64,000 nucleotides of DNA from Lutibacter sp. Hel_I_33_5 (GTDB lineage Bacteria > Bacteroidota > Bacteroidia > Flavobacteriales > Flavobacteriaceae). The notes under the pieces were generated by a model that had not been told where the DNA came from, ran no database searches, and was given only the letters and a program-made list of their open reading frames with translations. The number at the start of each line of letters is the position of its first letter. Position 1 is the stretch's first letter. The translations under genes and the position numbers were made by a program. Positions 8,781-17,219 of this stretch are shown here, piece after piece. The DNA lies in NCBI RefSeq assembly GCF_007827455.1, contig NZ_VISM01000001.1, forward strand, positions 907,501 to 971,500. The letters run 5' to 3'.

Positions 8781-9593
8781 ATGTTAACAAATATTTTCAC
8801 TCTTTTAATGTTAGTGCTTTTACAAGCCGTTTTAGGTTTCGATAATCTATTATACATTTCTTTAGAATCTAAAAAAGCACCAGAAAAAGATCAAAAAAGA
8901 GTTAGAAAAGTAGGAATTCTAATTGCTATCATTTTAAGAATTGTTTTGTTATTTGTTTTAGTTTCCATCATTGAGTTTTTTCAAGAACCTTTTGCTTTAT
9001 TATCTGGTGGTATAGAAAATATCATTCATTTTGCTTTTAACGGTCATAGTATAATTGTTCTTTTAGGTGGTGGATTTATTATTTACACTGCTATTAAAGA
9101 GATTTGGCACATGATTTCTACTCACGATTTAAATGATGATATAGAAGGAAATTCTAAACGTTCTAAATCTTCAAATGCAGTGATTACCAGTATTGTTATC
9201 ATGAATTTAGTTTTTTCTTTTGATTCTATTTTAGCAGCAATCGGTTTAACTAGTGATATAGAAAACTCTACAACTGCTTTTATTATCATGGCAATTGCTA
9301 TTGTTGTAAGTGGATTACTAATGTTGATTTTAGCTGATAAAATTTCTACTTTCTTAGCTAAAAATAGAATGTATGAAGTTCTAGGTTTATTTATTCTTTT
9401 TATCGTTGGAATTATGTTAGTTACCGAGGGCGGGCATTTAGCGCATATAAAACTTTTTGGAAACGAAATAGTACCAATGAGTAAAACTACGTTCTATTTT
9501 GTACTAGCAGTCTTAGTAATTGTAGATGTTGTACAAGGTAAATATCAAAAGAAATTATTAGCACAGAATAAAGCTGCTTCTAAAAAAGAATAA
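8781..9593 (+). CDS. TerC-family integral membrane protein
   Basis: The 270-residue protein has about seven membrane segments and the TerC signature acidic motifs in helices: LGFDNLLYISLES near the N-terminus and VFSFDSILAAIGL in the middle. TerC proteins are membrane proteins linked to tellurite resistance and, in other bacteria, to metal loading of exported enzymes and Mn2+ efflux; which applies here is unknown. The C-terminus is basic (KAASKKE). The gene stands alone behind a terminator and converges with the next gene with only five bases between stops. Confidence 0.85.
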   Translation: MLTNIFTLLMLVLLQAVLGFDNLLYISLESKKAPEKDQKRVRKVGILIAIILRIVLLFVLVSIIEFFQEPFALLSGGIENIIHFAFNGHSIIVLLGGGFIIYTAIKEIWHMISTHDLNDDIEGNSKRSKSSNAVITSIVIMNLVFSFDSILAAIGLTSDIENSTTAFIIMAIAIVVSGLLMLILADKISTFLAKNRMYEVLGLFILFIVGIMLVTEGGHLAHIKLFGNEIVPMSKTTFYFVLAVLVIVDVVQGKYQKKLLAQNKAASKKE

Positions 9594-9598
9594 AACAA

Positions 9599-10078
9599 CT
9601 AAGTTTCTAGCAGGTTTTCTATCTCTAATTGATAATCGTATTGCAAATCTTCATGCAATGTTGAGATTGCTTTTTTGATTAAAATAATTTGCCTATCAAA
9701 TGTATTTTGTAACCTTGGACTTCTTTTTATTGAAGGTTTAAATTCTTTTAATTTTGCACAAAAATGAAGTAACAATTCAACTTCTGTTTCCTTCTTTTTA
9801 GAATATCGAATGTACTTTTTAGTAAGTGTTAATATTTTACGTACACTTTTCCTGATATAGAAATAACTCTTTGTATTAATTTCTGTGAATAACACGTCAA
9901 CATGTTCTTTTACAGATAAAATATACCGCTCTTCATCATGAGATTCGAACAATAAATAGGTAAGTAATTCTTTATTCTCTTTTTTGAATTTTGATAAATG
10001 CAAACACAACTCTTTTAACTCAGCTGCAGATTTATGAGTTAATTCGTCCTTAAGTTGTTTTAAAGAAACTGCTTTCAT
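9599..10078 (-). CDS. Conserved hypothetical, all-helical cytosolic protein
   Basis: The 159-residue protein has no signal peptide and is almost entirely helix-forming, with repeated Lys/Leu/Glu segments (LKQLKDELTHKSAAELKELC and SVRKILTLTKKYIRYSKKKE). I do not recognise a named domain; its look is that of a family seen in flavobacteria. It is monocistronic, converges on terC, and is separated from fabV by a GTCATTCC-type inverted repeat. No function is assigned. Confidence 0.65.
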   Translation of the reverse strand: MKAVSLKQLKDELTHKSAAELKELCLHLSKFKKENKELLTYLLFESHDEERYILSVKEHVDVLFTEINTKSYFYIRKSVRKILTLTKKYIRYSKKKETEVELLLHFCAKLKEFKPSIKRSPRLQNTFDRQIILIKKAISTLHEDLQYDYQLEIENLLET

Positions 10079-10106
10079 TTATTTTATGAATATTTTTCTT
10101 CATAAC

Positions 10107-10180
10107 TGTCATTCCTTCGAAAGTAGGAATCTCTTAAGTTATAACACTATAAAAAGATTACCACTTTCGCAGGAATGACA
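10107..10180. repeat. GTCATTCC-type inverted repeat
   Basis: The arms at 10108-10123 and 10164-10179 are 16 bp long and differ at one position, with 40 bases between them. The left arm plus GGAATCTCTTAA resembles the start of the repeat at 36948. It occupies nearly all of the space between two genes of the same strand, so it may be transcribed as a long hairpin. Confidence 0.75.
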
Positions 10181-10186
10181 AAGTCA

Positions 10187-11374
10187 CTATTGTTCACTTG
10201 CAATTAAAACCATTTCATCTACCTCAGCATTATAATCAACTCCATCGACTTTAAATCCAAAAAGATTAAAGAAATCGTCACTATATCCTTTTAAATCCCC
10301 TATTTCAGATAAATTTTCTGTAGACGCGGTTTCCCATAACTTGGCAACTTCAGCTTGTACATCATCTCTCATTTCCCAATCATCAATTCTAATTCTTCCT
10401 TTATCATCTAAAGATAAATCTCCACCAAATAAACGCTCACTATACAAACGTTGAATTTGCTCTATACAACCTTCGTGAATTCCTTTGGCTTTCATTATTT
10501 TGTATAATAAAGAAATATATAAAGGAATTACAGGTATTGCAGAACTGGCTTGAGTTACTAAAGCTTTATTTACTGAAACATATGCCTTTCCTCCTATCGA
10601 TTTTAAATCATCAGTAATTGTAAAAGCAGTTGCTTCTAAATGATCTTTTGCTGCGCCAATTGTACCTTTTCTATAAACTGCTTCTGTTAAAGAAGGGCCA
10701 ATATATGAATACGCCACAGTTGTTGCTCCTTCTGATAATAAGTTTTCTGATTGTAAAGCATCCATCCACATTTTCCAATCTTCGCCCCCCATTACAGCAA
10801 CAGTGTTAGATATATCGTCGTCTTCAGCAGGATTAATAGAAATTTCAGATACATTTCCTGTATGAAAATCTACCGTTTTATTTGAAAAAACGCCTCCAAT
10901 TGGTTTTAAAACTGATTTATAACGAACACCACTTTCTGGATGCGTTCTTACTGGTGATGCTAAACTATAAATTACTAAATCGATTTGCCCTAAATCTTCT
11001 TTTATCAGATCTAACGTTTTGCGTTTTATCTCATTCGAAAATGCATCTCCATTAATACTTTTTGCATACAGTCCAGATTTATGAGCATGTTTTTCGAAAG
11101 CTGCAGTATTATAATACCCTGCTGAACCTGTTCTTCCTGGCGAAGAAGGTTTGTCAAAAAAGACACCAATTGTTGCTGCTTCTGAACCAAATGCACTAGA
11201 AATTCTTGATGCTAAACCAAATCCTGTAGAAGAACCAATTACTAGCACTTTTTTTGCGCCATTAATAGCTCCTTTAGATTTTACATATTCTATTTGATTA
11301 ATCACATTTTGCTCACAACCTGTTGGGTGTGCTGTTAAACAAATAAATCCTCTTGTTCTTGGTTCTATAATCAT
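10187..11374 (-). CDS. fabV: NADH-dependent trans-2-enoyl-CoA/ACP reductase FabV
   Basis: The 395-residue protein is a full-length FabV, which carries out the last reduction in fatty-acid elongation and is insensitive to triclosan. Visible features are the N-terminal PRTRGFICLTAHPTGCE, the nucleotide-binding GSSTGFGLASRI (47-58), FDKPSSPGRTGSAG (73-86) and the family's Tyr-x8-Lys active site, Tyr234 and Lys243. It may be the only enoyl reductase, but that needs the rest of the genome. An AT-rich palindrome (AAAAGTTTT-ATT-AAAACTTTT, 11393-11413) lies just upstream of the start. Confidence 0.93.
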   Translation of the reverse strand: MIIEPRTRGFICLTAHPTGCEQNVINQIEYVKSKGAINGAKKVLVIGSSTGFGLASRISSAFGSEAATIGVFFDKPSSPGRTGSAGYYNTAAFEKHAHKSGLYAKSINGDAFSNEIKRKTLDLIKEDLGQIDLVIYSLASPVRTHPESGVRYKSVLKPIGGVFSNKTVDFHTGNVSEISINPAEDDDISNTVAVMGGEDWKMWMDALQSENLLSEGATTVAYSYIGPSLTEAVYRKGTIGAAKDHLEATAFTITDDLKSIGGKAYVSVNKALVTQASSAIPVIPLYISLLYKIMKAKGIHEGCIEQIQRLYSERLFGGDLSLDDKGRIRIDDWEMRDDVQAEVAKLWETASTENLSEIGDLKGYSDDFFNLFGFKVDGVDYNAEVDEMVLIASEQ

Positions 11375-11444
11375 TGTTGTTTGTTTTTCTTTAAAAGTTT
11401 TATTAAAACTTTTACTTGTATACTTTATTTAAGATAGTTGTTAT

Positions 11445-11939
11445 TTAATTTTTGACAAAAACCGATAAAATACTTTCTTTGATCGATTTACTTGTTTCTG
11501 GTGAGTCTTTTAAGTTTATGCCTGTAATCATAGTAGTTTTTGATGTATTTCCAAAAATTAAGATTGTTTTAGAAAATGTTAATTCGCTTACTTTTTGTTC
11601 TAAGTTATATAGATACCCCTTTAAATCATTTACAATAACTTCTTTTTTTAAAACAGTCTTTAATCCACTTTCAACTAAGTTTCTTGCGTTTAAACCACTA
11701 TAAGTATTACTAAGCGATTCGGGTATAGCTGTTAAAAAAATCTTTGAATTATTTTTATTCTCATGTTGAAAACCGCTAAAATCTTTACTTTGTGAAAAAT
11801 TATTTGGTGGTATTAAAGCAATTTTTGACCCACTTATTTTAACATGCTTTTCAGTTATATTTTTATAACTATTAATTAATTGACTACTAACTGGTATAAT
11901 CGTAAAAATGAATAGTAATAAAAATATTTTTTTCAGCAT
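11445..11939 (-). CDS. Exported hypothetical protein
   Basis: The 164-residue product has a signal peptide (MLKKIFLLLFIFTIIPVSSQ). The mature part (SGSKIALIPPNNFSQSKDF, then YSGLNARNLVESGLKTVLKK and TSKTTMITGINL) is reminiscent of the PsbP/DcrB-like fold found in small bacterial lipoproteins, but no Cys lipobox is present and the match is weak. It starts four bases after the purC stop and is probably co-transcribed with it. Function unknown. Confidence 0.65.
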   Translation of the reverse strand: MLKKIFLLLFIFTIIPVSSQLINSYKNITEKHVKISGSKIALIPPNNFSQSKDFSGFQHENKNNSKIFLTAIPESLSNTYSGLNARNLVESGLKTVLKKEVIVNDLKGYLYNLEQKVSELTFSKTILIFGNTSKTTMITGINLKDSPETSKSIKESILSVFVKN

Positions 11940-11943
11940 TTTT

Positions 11944-12888
11944 TTAGGTTAAAAATGAATTTACATTTTTTTCAATACGTTCTAATACATTTTCTGTTGA
12001 AGCTTTAACAAATGTTTCACCAGTAATTTGTTCATATAATTCTATATATCTATTAGAGATTTCTATAATTTTATCATCAGACATTTCAGGGATTTGTTGT
12101 CCGTCTTTTCCTTGAAAACCATTCTCTATTAACCATTGACGCACAAACTCTTTAGATAATTGCTTTTGTGCTTCACCTTTTTCTTGTCTTTCTTCATATC
12201 CATCTGCATAAAAATAACGAGAAGAATCTGGCGTATGTATTTCATCAATCAATACAATTTTACCGTCTTTGGTTTTACCAAATTCATATTTTGTATCTAC
12301 TAAAATTAATCCTCTTTTTGCTGCAATTTCAGTTCCTCTAGTAAATAATTTTCTTGTATAATCTTCTAAAATTACATAATCTTCTTCAGAAACAATACCT
12401 TTTTTAAGAATATCTTCTCTAGAAATATCTTCATCATGCTCTCCGTTATCAGCTTTAGTTGAAGGTGTAATGATTGGATTTGGAAATTGGTCATTCTCTT
12501 TTAAGCTTTCTGCCATTGCAACGCCGCATAAAACTCTTTTACCAACTTTATATTCACGTGCTGCATGTCCAGACATGTAACCACGAATAACCATTTCTAC
12601 TTTAAAAGGTTCACATAAATGACCAACAGCTACATTTTCATCAGGATTCGCAATTAACCAATTAGGAACAATATCAGAAGTTTCATTCATCATTTTAGTA
12701 GCAATCTGATTTAAAATCTGTCCTTTAAACGGAATTTGACGTGGTAAAATCACATCAAAAGCAGACAATCTATCAGAAGCAATCATCACCAATAATTCAT
12801 CATTGATGTTGTAAACCTCTCTTACTTTCCCTTTGTAAACAGATTTTTGCTTTGGAAACTGAAAATTAGTTTCGTTAATTATATTCAT
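11944..12888 (-). CDS. purC: SAICAR synthase PurC
   Basis: The 314-residue protein is phosphoribosylaminoimidazole-succinocarboxamide synthase, which joins aspartate to CAIR in purine synthesis. The ATP-site motif [10 protein letters not shown] is at about residues 19-28, with [14 protein letters not shown], the [15 protein letters not shown] segment and the [11 protein letters not shown] active-site strand following. The length fits the longer form seen in Bacteroidota. No other pur genes are adjacent, so purine genes are scattered here. Confidence 0.93.
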   Translation of the reverse strand: MNIINETNFQFPKQKSVYKGKVREVYNINDELLVMIASDRLSAFDVILPRQIPFKGQILNQIATKMMNETSDIVPNWLIANPDENVAVGHLCEPFKVEMVIRGYMSGHAAREYKVGKRVLCGVAMAESLKENDQFPNPIITPSTKADNGEHDEDISREDILKKGIVSEEDYVILEDYTRKLFTRGTEIAAKRGLILVDTKYEFGKTKDGKIVLIDEIHTPDSSRYFYADGYEERQEKGEAQKQLSKEFVRQWLIENGFQGKDGQQIPEMSDDKIIEISNRYIELYEQITGETFVKASTENVLERIEKNVNSFLT

Positions 12889-12924
12889 TTTTTATTGTGT
12901 TGTTGTTGATGCAAAAATAATTAA

Positions 12925-13116
12925 TTACTTTCCTTTTTTATTCTTTTTATATAAAGAATAAAAAAAAGAAAAAGAAGAACCAATAATAGCAATAAGTAAA
13001 CCCTTTCCTTTTAAAATATCTGGTAATAAATTTGAGTCATTAGAATCTAGAAAATATATTAAAACTCCAAGTATTGATATTAATAATCCTATAATTGCAA
13101 ATTTTTTTTTTGTCAT
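12925..13116 (-). CDS. Small two-helix membrane protein
   Basis: This 63-residue protein has two hydrophobic segments (FAIIGLLISILGVLIYFL and GLLIAIIGSSFSFFYSLY) joined by a short acidic loop and flanked by Lys residues, so it should be a two-span inner-membrane protein with both ends in the cytoplasm. It starts two bases after the stop of the 204-residue membrane protein and is likely its operon partner. No family is recognised. Confidence 0.6.
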   Translation of the reverse strand: MTKKKFAIIGLLISILGVLIYFLDSNDSNLLPDILKGKGLLIAIIGSSFSFFYSLYKKNKKGK

Positions 13117-13118
13117 TT

Positions 13119-13733
13119 TTATTTCTTTTGTATAACTTTTATTTGCTTTAAATTGTCAGAAATTGGTGTAGCAGTAATCACTTTTTCTCCAGGAATAAAA
13201 TAAAAGAAATATGCTGAATTCTGACCTATTTTTCTAACATCTAACTTTGTATTATCTTTAAAAATCAAGGAATAATTTGGTTTAATTTCTTCCTGTGCAA
13301 GCTTTTGCATCATCCCTATTCCCATACCTGTTCTCATAGAAACAAATAGTAAAAAAAAGATAAACATTAACCCTGGAATTTGATTTTTTCTCTTTTTTAA
13401 AGCTTCATACTTCTTATCCCATTTTTCAATATTATATATTTTTTGATACCATTTCTTGACTCTTAAATATGCATAAAATTTAAACATCCATTTAGAAAAA
13501 TACATATGCATCAACCAAAACATTAAAGCTAAAAATATAGAAATTTTCCAATTATTAGTTAACAAACTTATTGGAGAAATTAATGCATCTAAAATAGTAG
13601 TATAGTTTAAATAAGAAACTCCAAAAATGCCATAAAAGATAGCATCACTTACAATACCTAAAATGATTAAGTATAAATAACCGATATAAAAATAATCTTG
13701 TAATCCTAGTTTGTCTTCTTCAATTTTTATCAT
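13119..13733 (-). CDS. Hypothetical multi-pass membrane protein
   Basis: The 204-residue protein has about four hydrophobic segments (FYIGYLYLIILGIVSDAI, ISIFLALMFWLMHMYF, GLMFIFFLLFVSMRTG) and a C-terminal extracytoplasmic or cytosolic domain with NYSLIFKDNTKLDVRK. The ATG overlaps the phoH stop as ATGA (13730-13733), which implies translational coupling. The family is unknown and there is no catalytic motif. Confidence 0.65.
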   Translation of the reverse strand: MIKIEEDKLGLQDYFYIGYLYLIILGIVSDAIFYGIFGVSYLNYTTILDALISPISLLTNNWKISIFLALMFWLMHMYFSKWMFKFYAYLRVKKWYQKIYNIEKWDKKYEALKKRKNQIPGLMFIFFLLFVSMRTGMGIGMMQKLAQEEIKPNYSLIFKDNTKLDVRKIGQNSAYFFYFIPGEKVITATPISDNLKQIKVIQKK

Positions 13734-14683
13734 TCCGTTTCTATGCTTTTATATGCACTAATTATTTTCTTAACTAATCGATGTCTAACAACATCTTTAT
13801 CATCTAAATATACTTGAGCAATTCCATCAATGTTTTTTAATGCTAATAACGATTCTTTTAAACCAGAAACTTGTTTCCTAGGTAAATCGATCTGTCCAGG
13901 ATCTCCATTAATAATAAACTTTGCGCTTTTCCCCATTCTTGTCAAAAACATTTTCATCTGACTATGGGTAGTATTTTGTGCTTCGTCTAAAATTACAAAA
14001 GCATTATCTAACGTTCTACCACGCATAAAAGCCAACGGTGCAATTTGTATAACTCCTTTTTCTAAATGAGATTCTAATCTTTCATGCGGAATCATATCTC
14101 GTAATGCATCATATAACGGCTGCATATAAGGATCTAATTTATCTTTTAAATCACCAGGAAGAAAACCCAGATTTTCACCAGACTCAACTGCTGGTCTTGT
14201 TAAAATAATTCTTCTCACATCCTTTTCTTTTAATGCTTTTACTGCTAAGGCAACAGCTGTATACGTTTTTCCTGTTCCTGCAGGACCTACAGCAAATAAC
14301 ATATCATTCTTACTCATCAAAGAAACCATTTTACGCTGATTTTCGGTCTGAGGTTTTATTAATTTTCCACTAACACCATGTACTAATACATCTTTAGCAT
14401 TTTTTGTAGCAATCGTTTTTTCTTCTTTTCCGTTGGATGTTAAGATACGTTCAATACTATTTTCATCTAACTTATTATATCGATTAAAATACTTTATCAA
14501 TCGTTCTAAACGAGTTTCAAATTCATCTAAAAGATCAGATTCTCCATAAATTTTAAGTTTAGATCCTCGAGCAACAATTTTTATTTTTGGAAAGTATCTT
14601 TTTAATTGCTCAATGGTACTGTTTTGGGCGCCAAAGAAATCTTTAGGATTGATTTCTGTTAACTCAATAATGCGTTCGTTCAA
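13730..14683 (-). CDS. PhoH-family ATPase
   Basis: The 317-residue protein is a PhoH-like P-loop ATPase. It carries Walker A GPAGTGKT at residues 133-140 and a Walker B-like FVILDEAQNT with DEAQ at 233-236, plus an N-terminal KH-like segment (KIKIVARGSKLKIYG). The family is linked to RNA metabolism and ribosome maturation. It heads a short minus-strand run with two small membrane proteins and is divergent from the SAM hydrolase gene. Confidence 0.9.
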   Translation of the reverse strand: MNERIIELTEINPKDFFGAQNSTIEQLKRYFPKIKIVARGSKLKIYGESDLLDEFETRLERLIKYFNRYNKLDENSIERILTSNGKEEKTIATKNAKDVLVHGVSGKLIKPQTENQRKMVSLMSKNDMLFAVGPAGTGKTYTAVALAVKALKEKDVRRIILTRPAVESGENLGFLPGDLKDKLDPYMQPLYDALRDMIPHERLESHLEKGVIQIAPLAFMRGRTLDNAFVILDEAQNTTHSQMKMFLTRMGKSAKFIINGDPGQIDLPRKQVSGLKESLLALKNIDGIAQVYLDDKDVVRHRLVKKIISAYKSIETE

Positions 14684-14747
14684 ATGTTTATATGTATTAG
14701 ATTCTTATTCAAATAATTCAAACTAAAAATAGCGAATAAATTTTCTA

Positions 14748-14792
14748 AAATGTGTAGATTTGCTTAAAATAGTTAAGAACTTTTACACATTT
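14748..14792. promoter_or_regulatory. Inverted repeat and -7 element between phoH and the SAM hydrolase gene
   Basis: AAATGTGTA (14748-14756) and TACACATTT (14784-14792) are a perfect 9-bp inverted repeat with a 27-base spacer. A TAGATTTG -7 element (14755-14762) overlaps the left arm. A regulator binding both arms would cover the plus-strand promoter; no candidate is encoded beside it. Confidence 0.45.
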
Positions 14793-14810
14793 AATTAACA
14801 GCCTTCCTTA

Positions 14811-15671
14811 ATGTCTTTTATTACATTAACTACTGATTTTGGAACTAAAGACCACTTTGTGGGTGCTGTAAAAGGTGCAATTTATTCTGAATTGCCCGAA
14901 GCAAAAGTTGTTGATATCACCCATCATATTTCCCCTTTTAACATTACTGAAACTGCTTATATTTTAAAGAATTCATATAAAAGTTTTCCTGAAGGAACGA
15001 TACATATCGTTGGTGTAGATTCAGAAATTAGTGAAGACAATAAACATATTGCTATAGAACTTGACGGACATTATTTTGTTTGTCCTGATAATGGATTAAT
15101 CTCCATGATTGCATCAGAAATTAATCCAACAAAAATTGTGGAAATTAATATTCATGATAGAATTGAATCTAGTTTTCCTGTTTTAGATGTTTTTGTGCAA
15201 GTTGCTTGTTTTATTGCTCGTGGCGGAAGCTTGGATGTGATTGGTAAAGAAATTCCTTCGTATAAAAAAATGGTTGAGATTCAGCCAAAAGTAAATCAAA
15301 CTCAAAATCAGATTATTGGAGGTGTTATTTATATTGATAATTACGGAAATGTGATAAGTAACATTAGTAAGAAAATGTTTCAAGAAATTGGTAAAGGTCG
15401 TAATTATAAAGTAACAGCTCGAAGTTATTCTTTTTCAAAAATTCATGGAAAATACAACGAAATTGTTGCTGTAGATGCTAAAGATTTACGTCAATATGAT
15501 GGAAATAAATTGGCTATTTTTAATTCTGCTGGATTTTTAGAAATTGCTATTTATAGAAGTAATTTAAAAACAGTTGGTGGCGCTTCTTCTTTATTAGGAT
15601 TGGATTATAGAGATACTATTGCAGTTGAGTTTTTAAACACAAAAACTCCAGAATTCACAACAATAAGTTAG
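14811..15671 (+). CDS. SAM hydrolase / hydroxide adenosyltransferase (DUF62)
   Basis: The 286-residue protein belongs to the fluorinase/chlorinase-related DUF62 family, most of whose members split SAM to adenosine and methionine with water. Visible motifs are LTTDFGTKDHFVGAVKG at the N-terminus, THHISPFNITETAYIL, YFVCPDNGLIS and IGGVIYIDNYGNVISNIS. The usual DPGVGS loop is replaced by VGVDSEIS, as I would expect for the hydrolase branch of Bacteroidota rather than a halogenase. It leads a tight plus-strand run into gldF-gldG. Confidence 0.85.
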   Translation: MSFITLTTDFGTKDHFVGAVKGAIYSELPEAKVVDITHHISPFNITETAYILKNSYKSFPEGTIHIVGVDSEISEDNKHIAIELDGHYFVCPDNGLISMIASEINPTKIVEINIHDRIESSFPVLDVFVQVACFIARGGSLDVIGKEIPSYKKMVEIQPKVNQTQNQIIGGVIYIDNYGNVISNISKKMFQEIGKGRNYKVTARSYSFSKIHGKYNEIVAVDAKDLRQYDGNKLAIFNSAGFLEIAIYRSNLKTVGGASSLLGLDYRDTIAVEFLNTKTPEFTTIS

Positions 15672-15674
15672 AAT

Positions 15675-15971
15675 ATGTTTGTACGAATTGTAAAAATGAG
15701 TTTTCATTCAAAACATATAGAAAAGTTTCGTGCAATCTTTAATGAGAAAAAAGAGTTTATTAGAAAAAGTAACGGATGTACCTTATTAGAATTACATCAA
15801 GATAAAACCAATCCTGAAATATTTTTTACGTATTCTTATTGGGAAGATGAACAAGATTTGGAAAACTATAGGAATTCTGAATTATTTAAAAGTGTTTGGG
15901 CAAAAACAAAGGTTTTATTTAATGATAAACCGCAAGCTTGGAGTGTTGATAAACTAACTTCATTAGACTAA
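15675..15971 (+). CDS. ABM-domain putative monooxygenase
   Basis: The 98-residue protein is an antibiotic-biosynthesis-monooxygenase (ABM) type dimeric alpha-beta barrel, with FVRIVKMSFHSKHIEKF, GCTLLELHQDKTNPEIFFTYSYW and WAKTKVLF in the expected order. Members degrade haem, oxidise quinols or bind small ligands, and the activity cannot be told from sequence. It begins three bases after the SAM hydrolase stop. Confidence 0.82.
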   Translation: MFVRIVKMSFHSKHIEKFRAIFNEKKEFIRKSNGCTLLELHQDKTNPEIFFTYSYWEDEQDLENYRNSELFKSVWAKTKVLFNDKPQAWSVDKLTSLD

Positions 15972-15973
15972 TT

Positions 15974-16498
15974 ATGTATTTTGATTTTACAACTTTTCCT
16001 AACCTAGAAAGCCAACGATTAAAATATAGAGAATTAGGTTTTGATGATATTGAAGCTGTTTATAGTTTACGATCGAACAAAATAATTAATGCATTAATTA
16101 CTAGAAAAATTCCTGATAATCTGGAAGATGCAAAAGATTTTATTTCAGTTTGTCTTCAAGAATTTAAAAAAGGGAATCGTATTTTTTGGGCCATGGAACT
16201 TAATAAAAAAGTAATTGGAACTATCGTTTATCATAGAATTTCGTTAGAAAATAAATATGCAGAAATAGGTTATGAATTAGATCCTAGCTTTCATCAAAAA
16301 GGATTGATGTCTGAAGCTATGAAAACAGTTTTAGATTTTGGTTTTAACAAAATGAAATTAAAAACGATAGAAGCTTTTACTCATAAAAATAATACTGCTT
16401 CTAAAGCGTTGTTAAAGAAACACAATTTTGTTTTTCAACCCGAAAGAAAAGATATAGGTTTCGATCATAATAGAATTTGGAAATTAGAAAAATCATAA
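15974..16498 (+). CDS. GNAT N-acetyltransferase, RimJ/RimL-like
   Basis: The 174-residue protein has the RimJ/RimL-type GNAT layout: an N-terminal FPNLESQRLKYRELGFDD, the core KVIGTIVYHRI strand, an acetyl-CoA loop region (GYELDPSFHQKGLMSEAM) and a C-terminal NTASKALLKKHNF helix. Members acetylate N-terminal residues of proteins or small amines. It is two bases after the ABM gene and one base before gldF, so all are likely on one mRNA. Confidence 0.85.
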   Translation: MYFDFTTFPNLESQRLKYRELGFDDIEAVYSLRSNKIINALITRKIPDNLEDAKDFISVCLQEFKKGNRIFWAMELNKKVIGTIVYHRISLENKYAEIGYELDPSFHQKGLMSEAMKTVLDFGFNKMKLKTIEAFTHKNNTASKALLKKHNFVFQPERKDIGFDHNRIWKLEKS

Positions 16499-16499
16499 G

Positions 16500-17219
16500 A
16501 TGTATCCAATATTAAAAAAAGAATTTAACTCGTTTTTCGCTTCCCCAATCGGGTATTTAGTGATTAGTGTTTTCTTGCTTTTAAACGGATTATTCCTTTG
16601 GATTTTTAAAGATGAGTTCAATATTTTAAATGCTGGTTTTGCCGATTTAAATCCTTTTTTCTTTTTAGCGCCTTGGGTATTTTTATTTTTAATTCCTGCT
16701 ATAACAATGAAAAGTTTTGCAGAAGAATTTAATGCTGGAACCATCGAAATCTTAAAAACAAAACCAATTACTGATTGGCAAATAGTATTTGGAAAATTCT
16801 CTGCTTTTCTCCTACTGATTATTGTGGCACTTTTACCAACATTAACCTATGTATTCACTATTTATCAATTAGGAACTCCTGTCGGTAATTTAGACATTGG
16901 CAGTACGATTGGCGCATATATCGGTTTGTTATTTTTAGCAGCAACATATACAGCTATCGGATTGTTTACTTCTACACTTTCTAAAAACCAAATTGTTGCA
17001 TTTATTCTAGGAATTTTTATCACGTTTATTTTATACTACGGATTTGAAGCAATTTCAAGTTCTTTTGGAAATAAAGGTTTTGCCTTTCAACAATTCGGAA
17101 TTAAAGAACATTTTAAAAGTATTTCTAGAGGTGTTATAGACACTAGAGATATCCTATATTTTGTATCGATCACTTTCTTCTTTTTATTCATTACTAAACA
17201 ACAATTAAGCAATGAGTAA
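16500..17219 (+). CDS. gldF: Gliding-motility ABC transporter permease GldF
   Basis: The 239-residue, six-span membrane protein matches GldF: KKEFNSFFASPIGYLVISVF at the N-terminus, FFFLAPWVFLFLIPAITMKSFAEE, and GTIEILKTKPITDWQIVFGKF. GldF works with GldG and the ATPase GldA (not in this window) as an ABC-2 transporter needed for gliding in Flavobacterium johnsoniae. It overlaps gldG by eight bases. Confidence 0.9.
   Translation: MYPILKKEFNSFFASPIGYLVISVFLLLNGLFLWIFKDEFNILNAGFADLNPFFFLAPWVFLFLIPAITMKSFAEEFNAGTIEILKTKPITDWQIVFGKFSAFLLLIIVALLPTLTYVFTIYQLGTPVGNLDIGSTIGAYIGLLFLAATYTAIGLFTSTLSKNQIVAFILGIFITFILYYGFEAISSSFGNKGFAFQQFGIKEHFKSISRGVIDTRDILYFVSITFFFLFITKQQLSNE

Noticed and set aside
14811..15671. 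Fluorinase or chlorinase
   Set aside because: The DUF62 protein lacks any recognisable halogenase feature and has no halometabolite genes around it. SAM hydrolase is the plainer reading.
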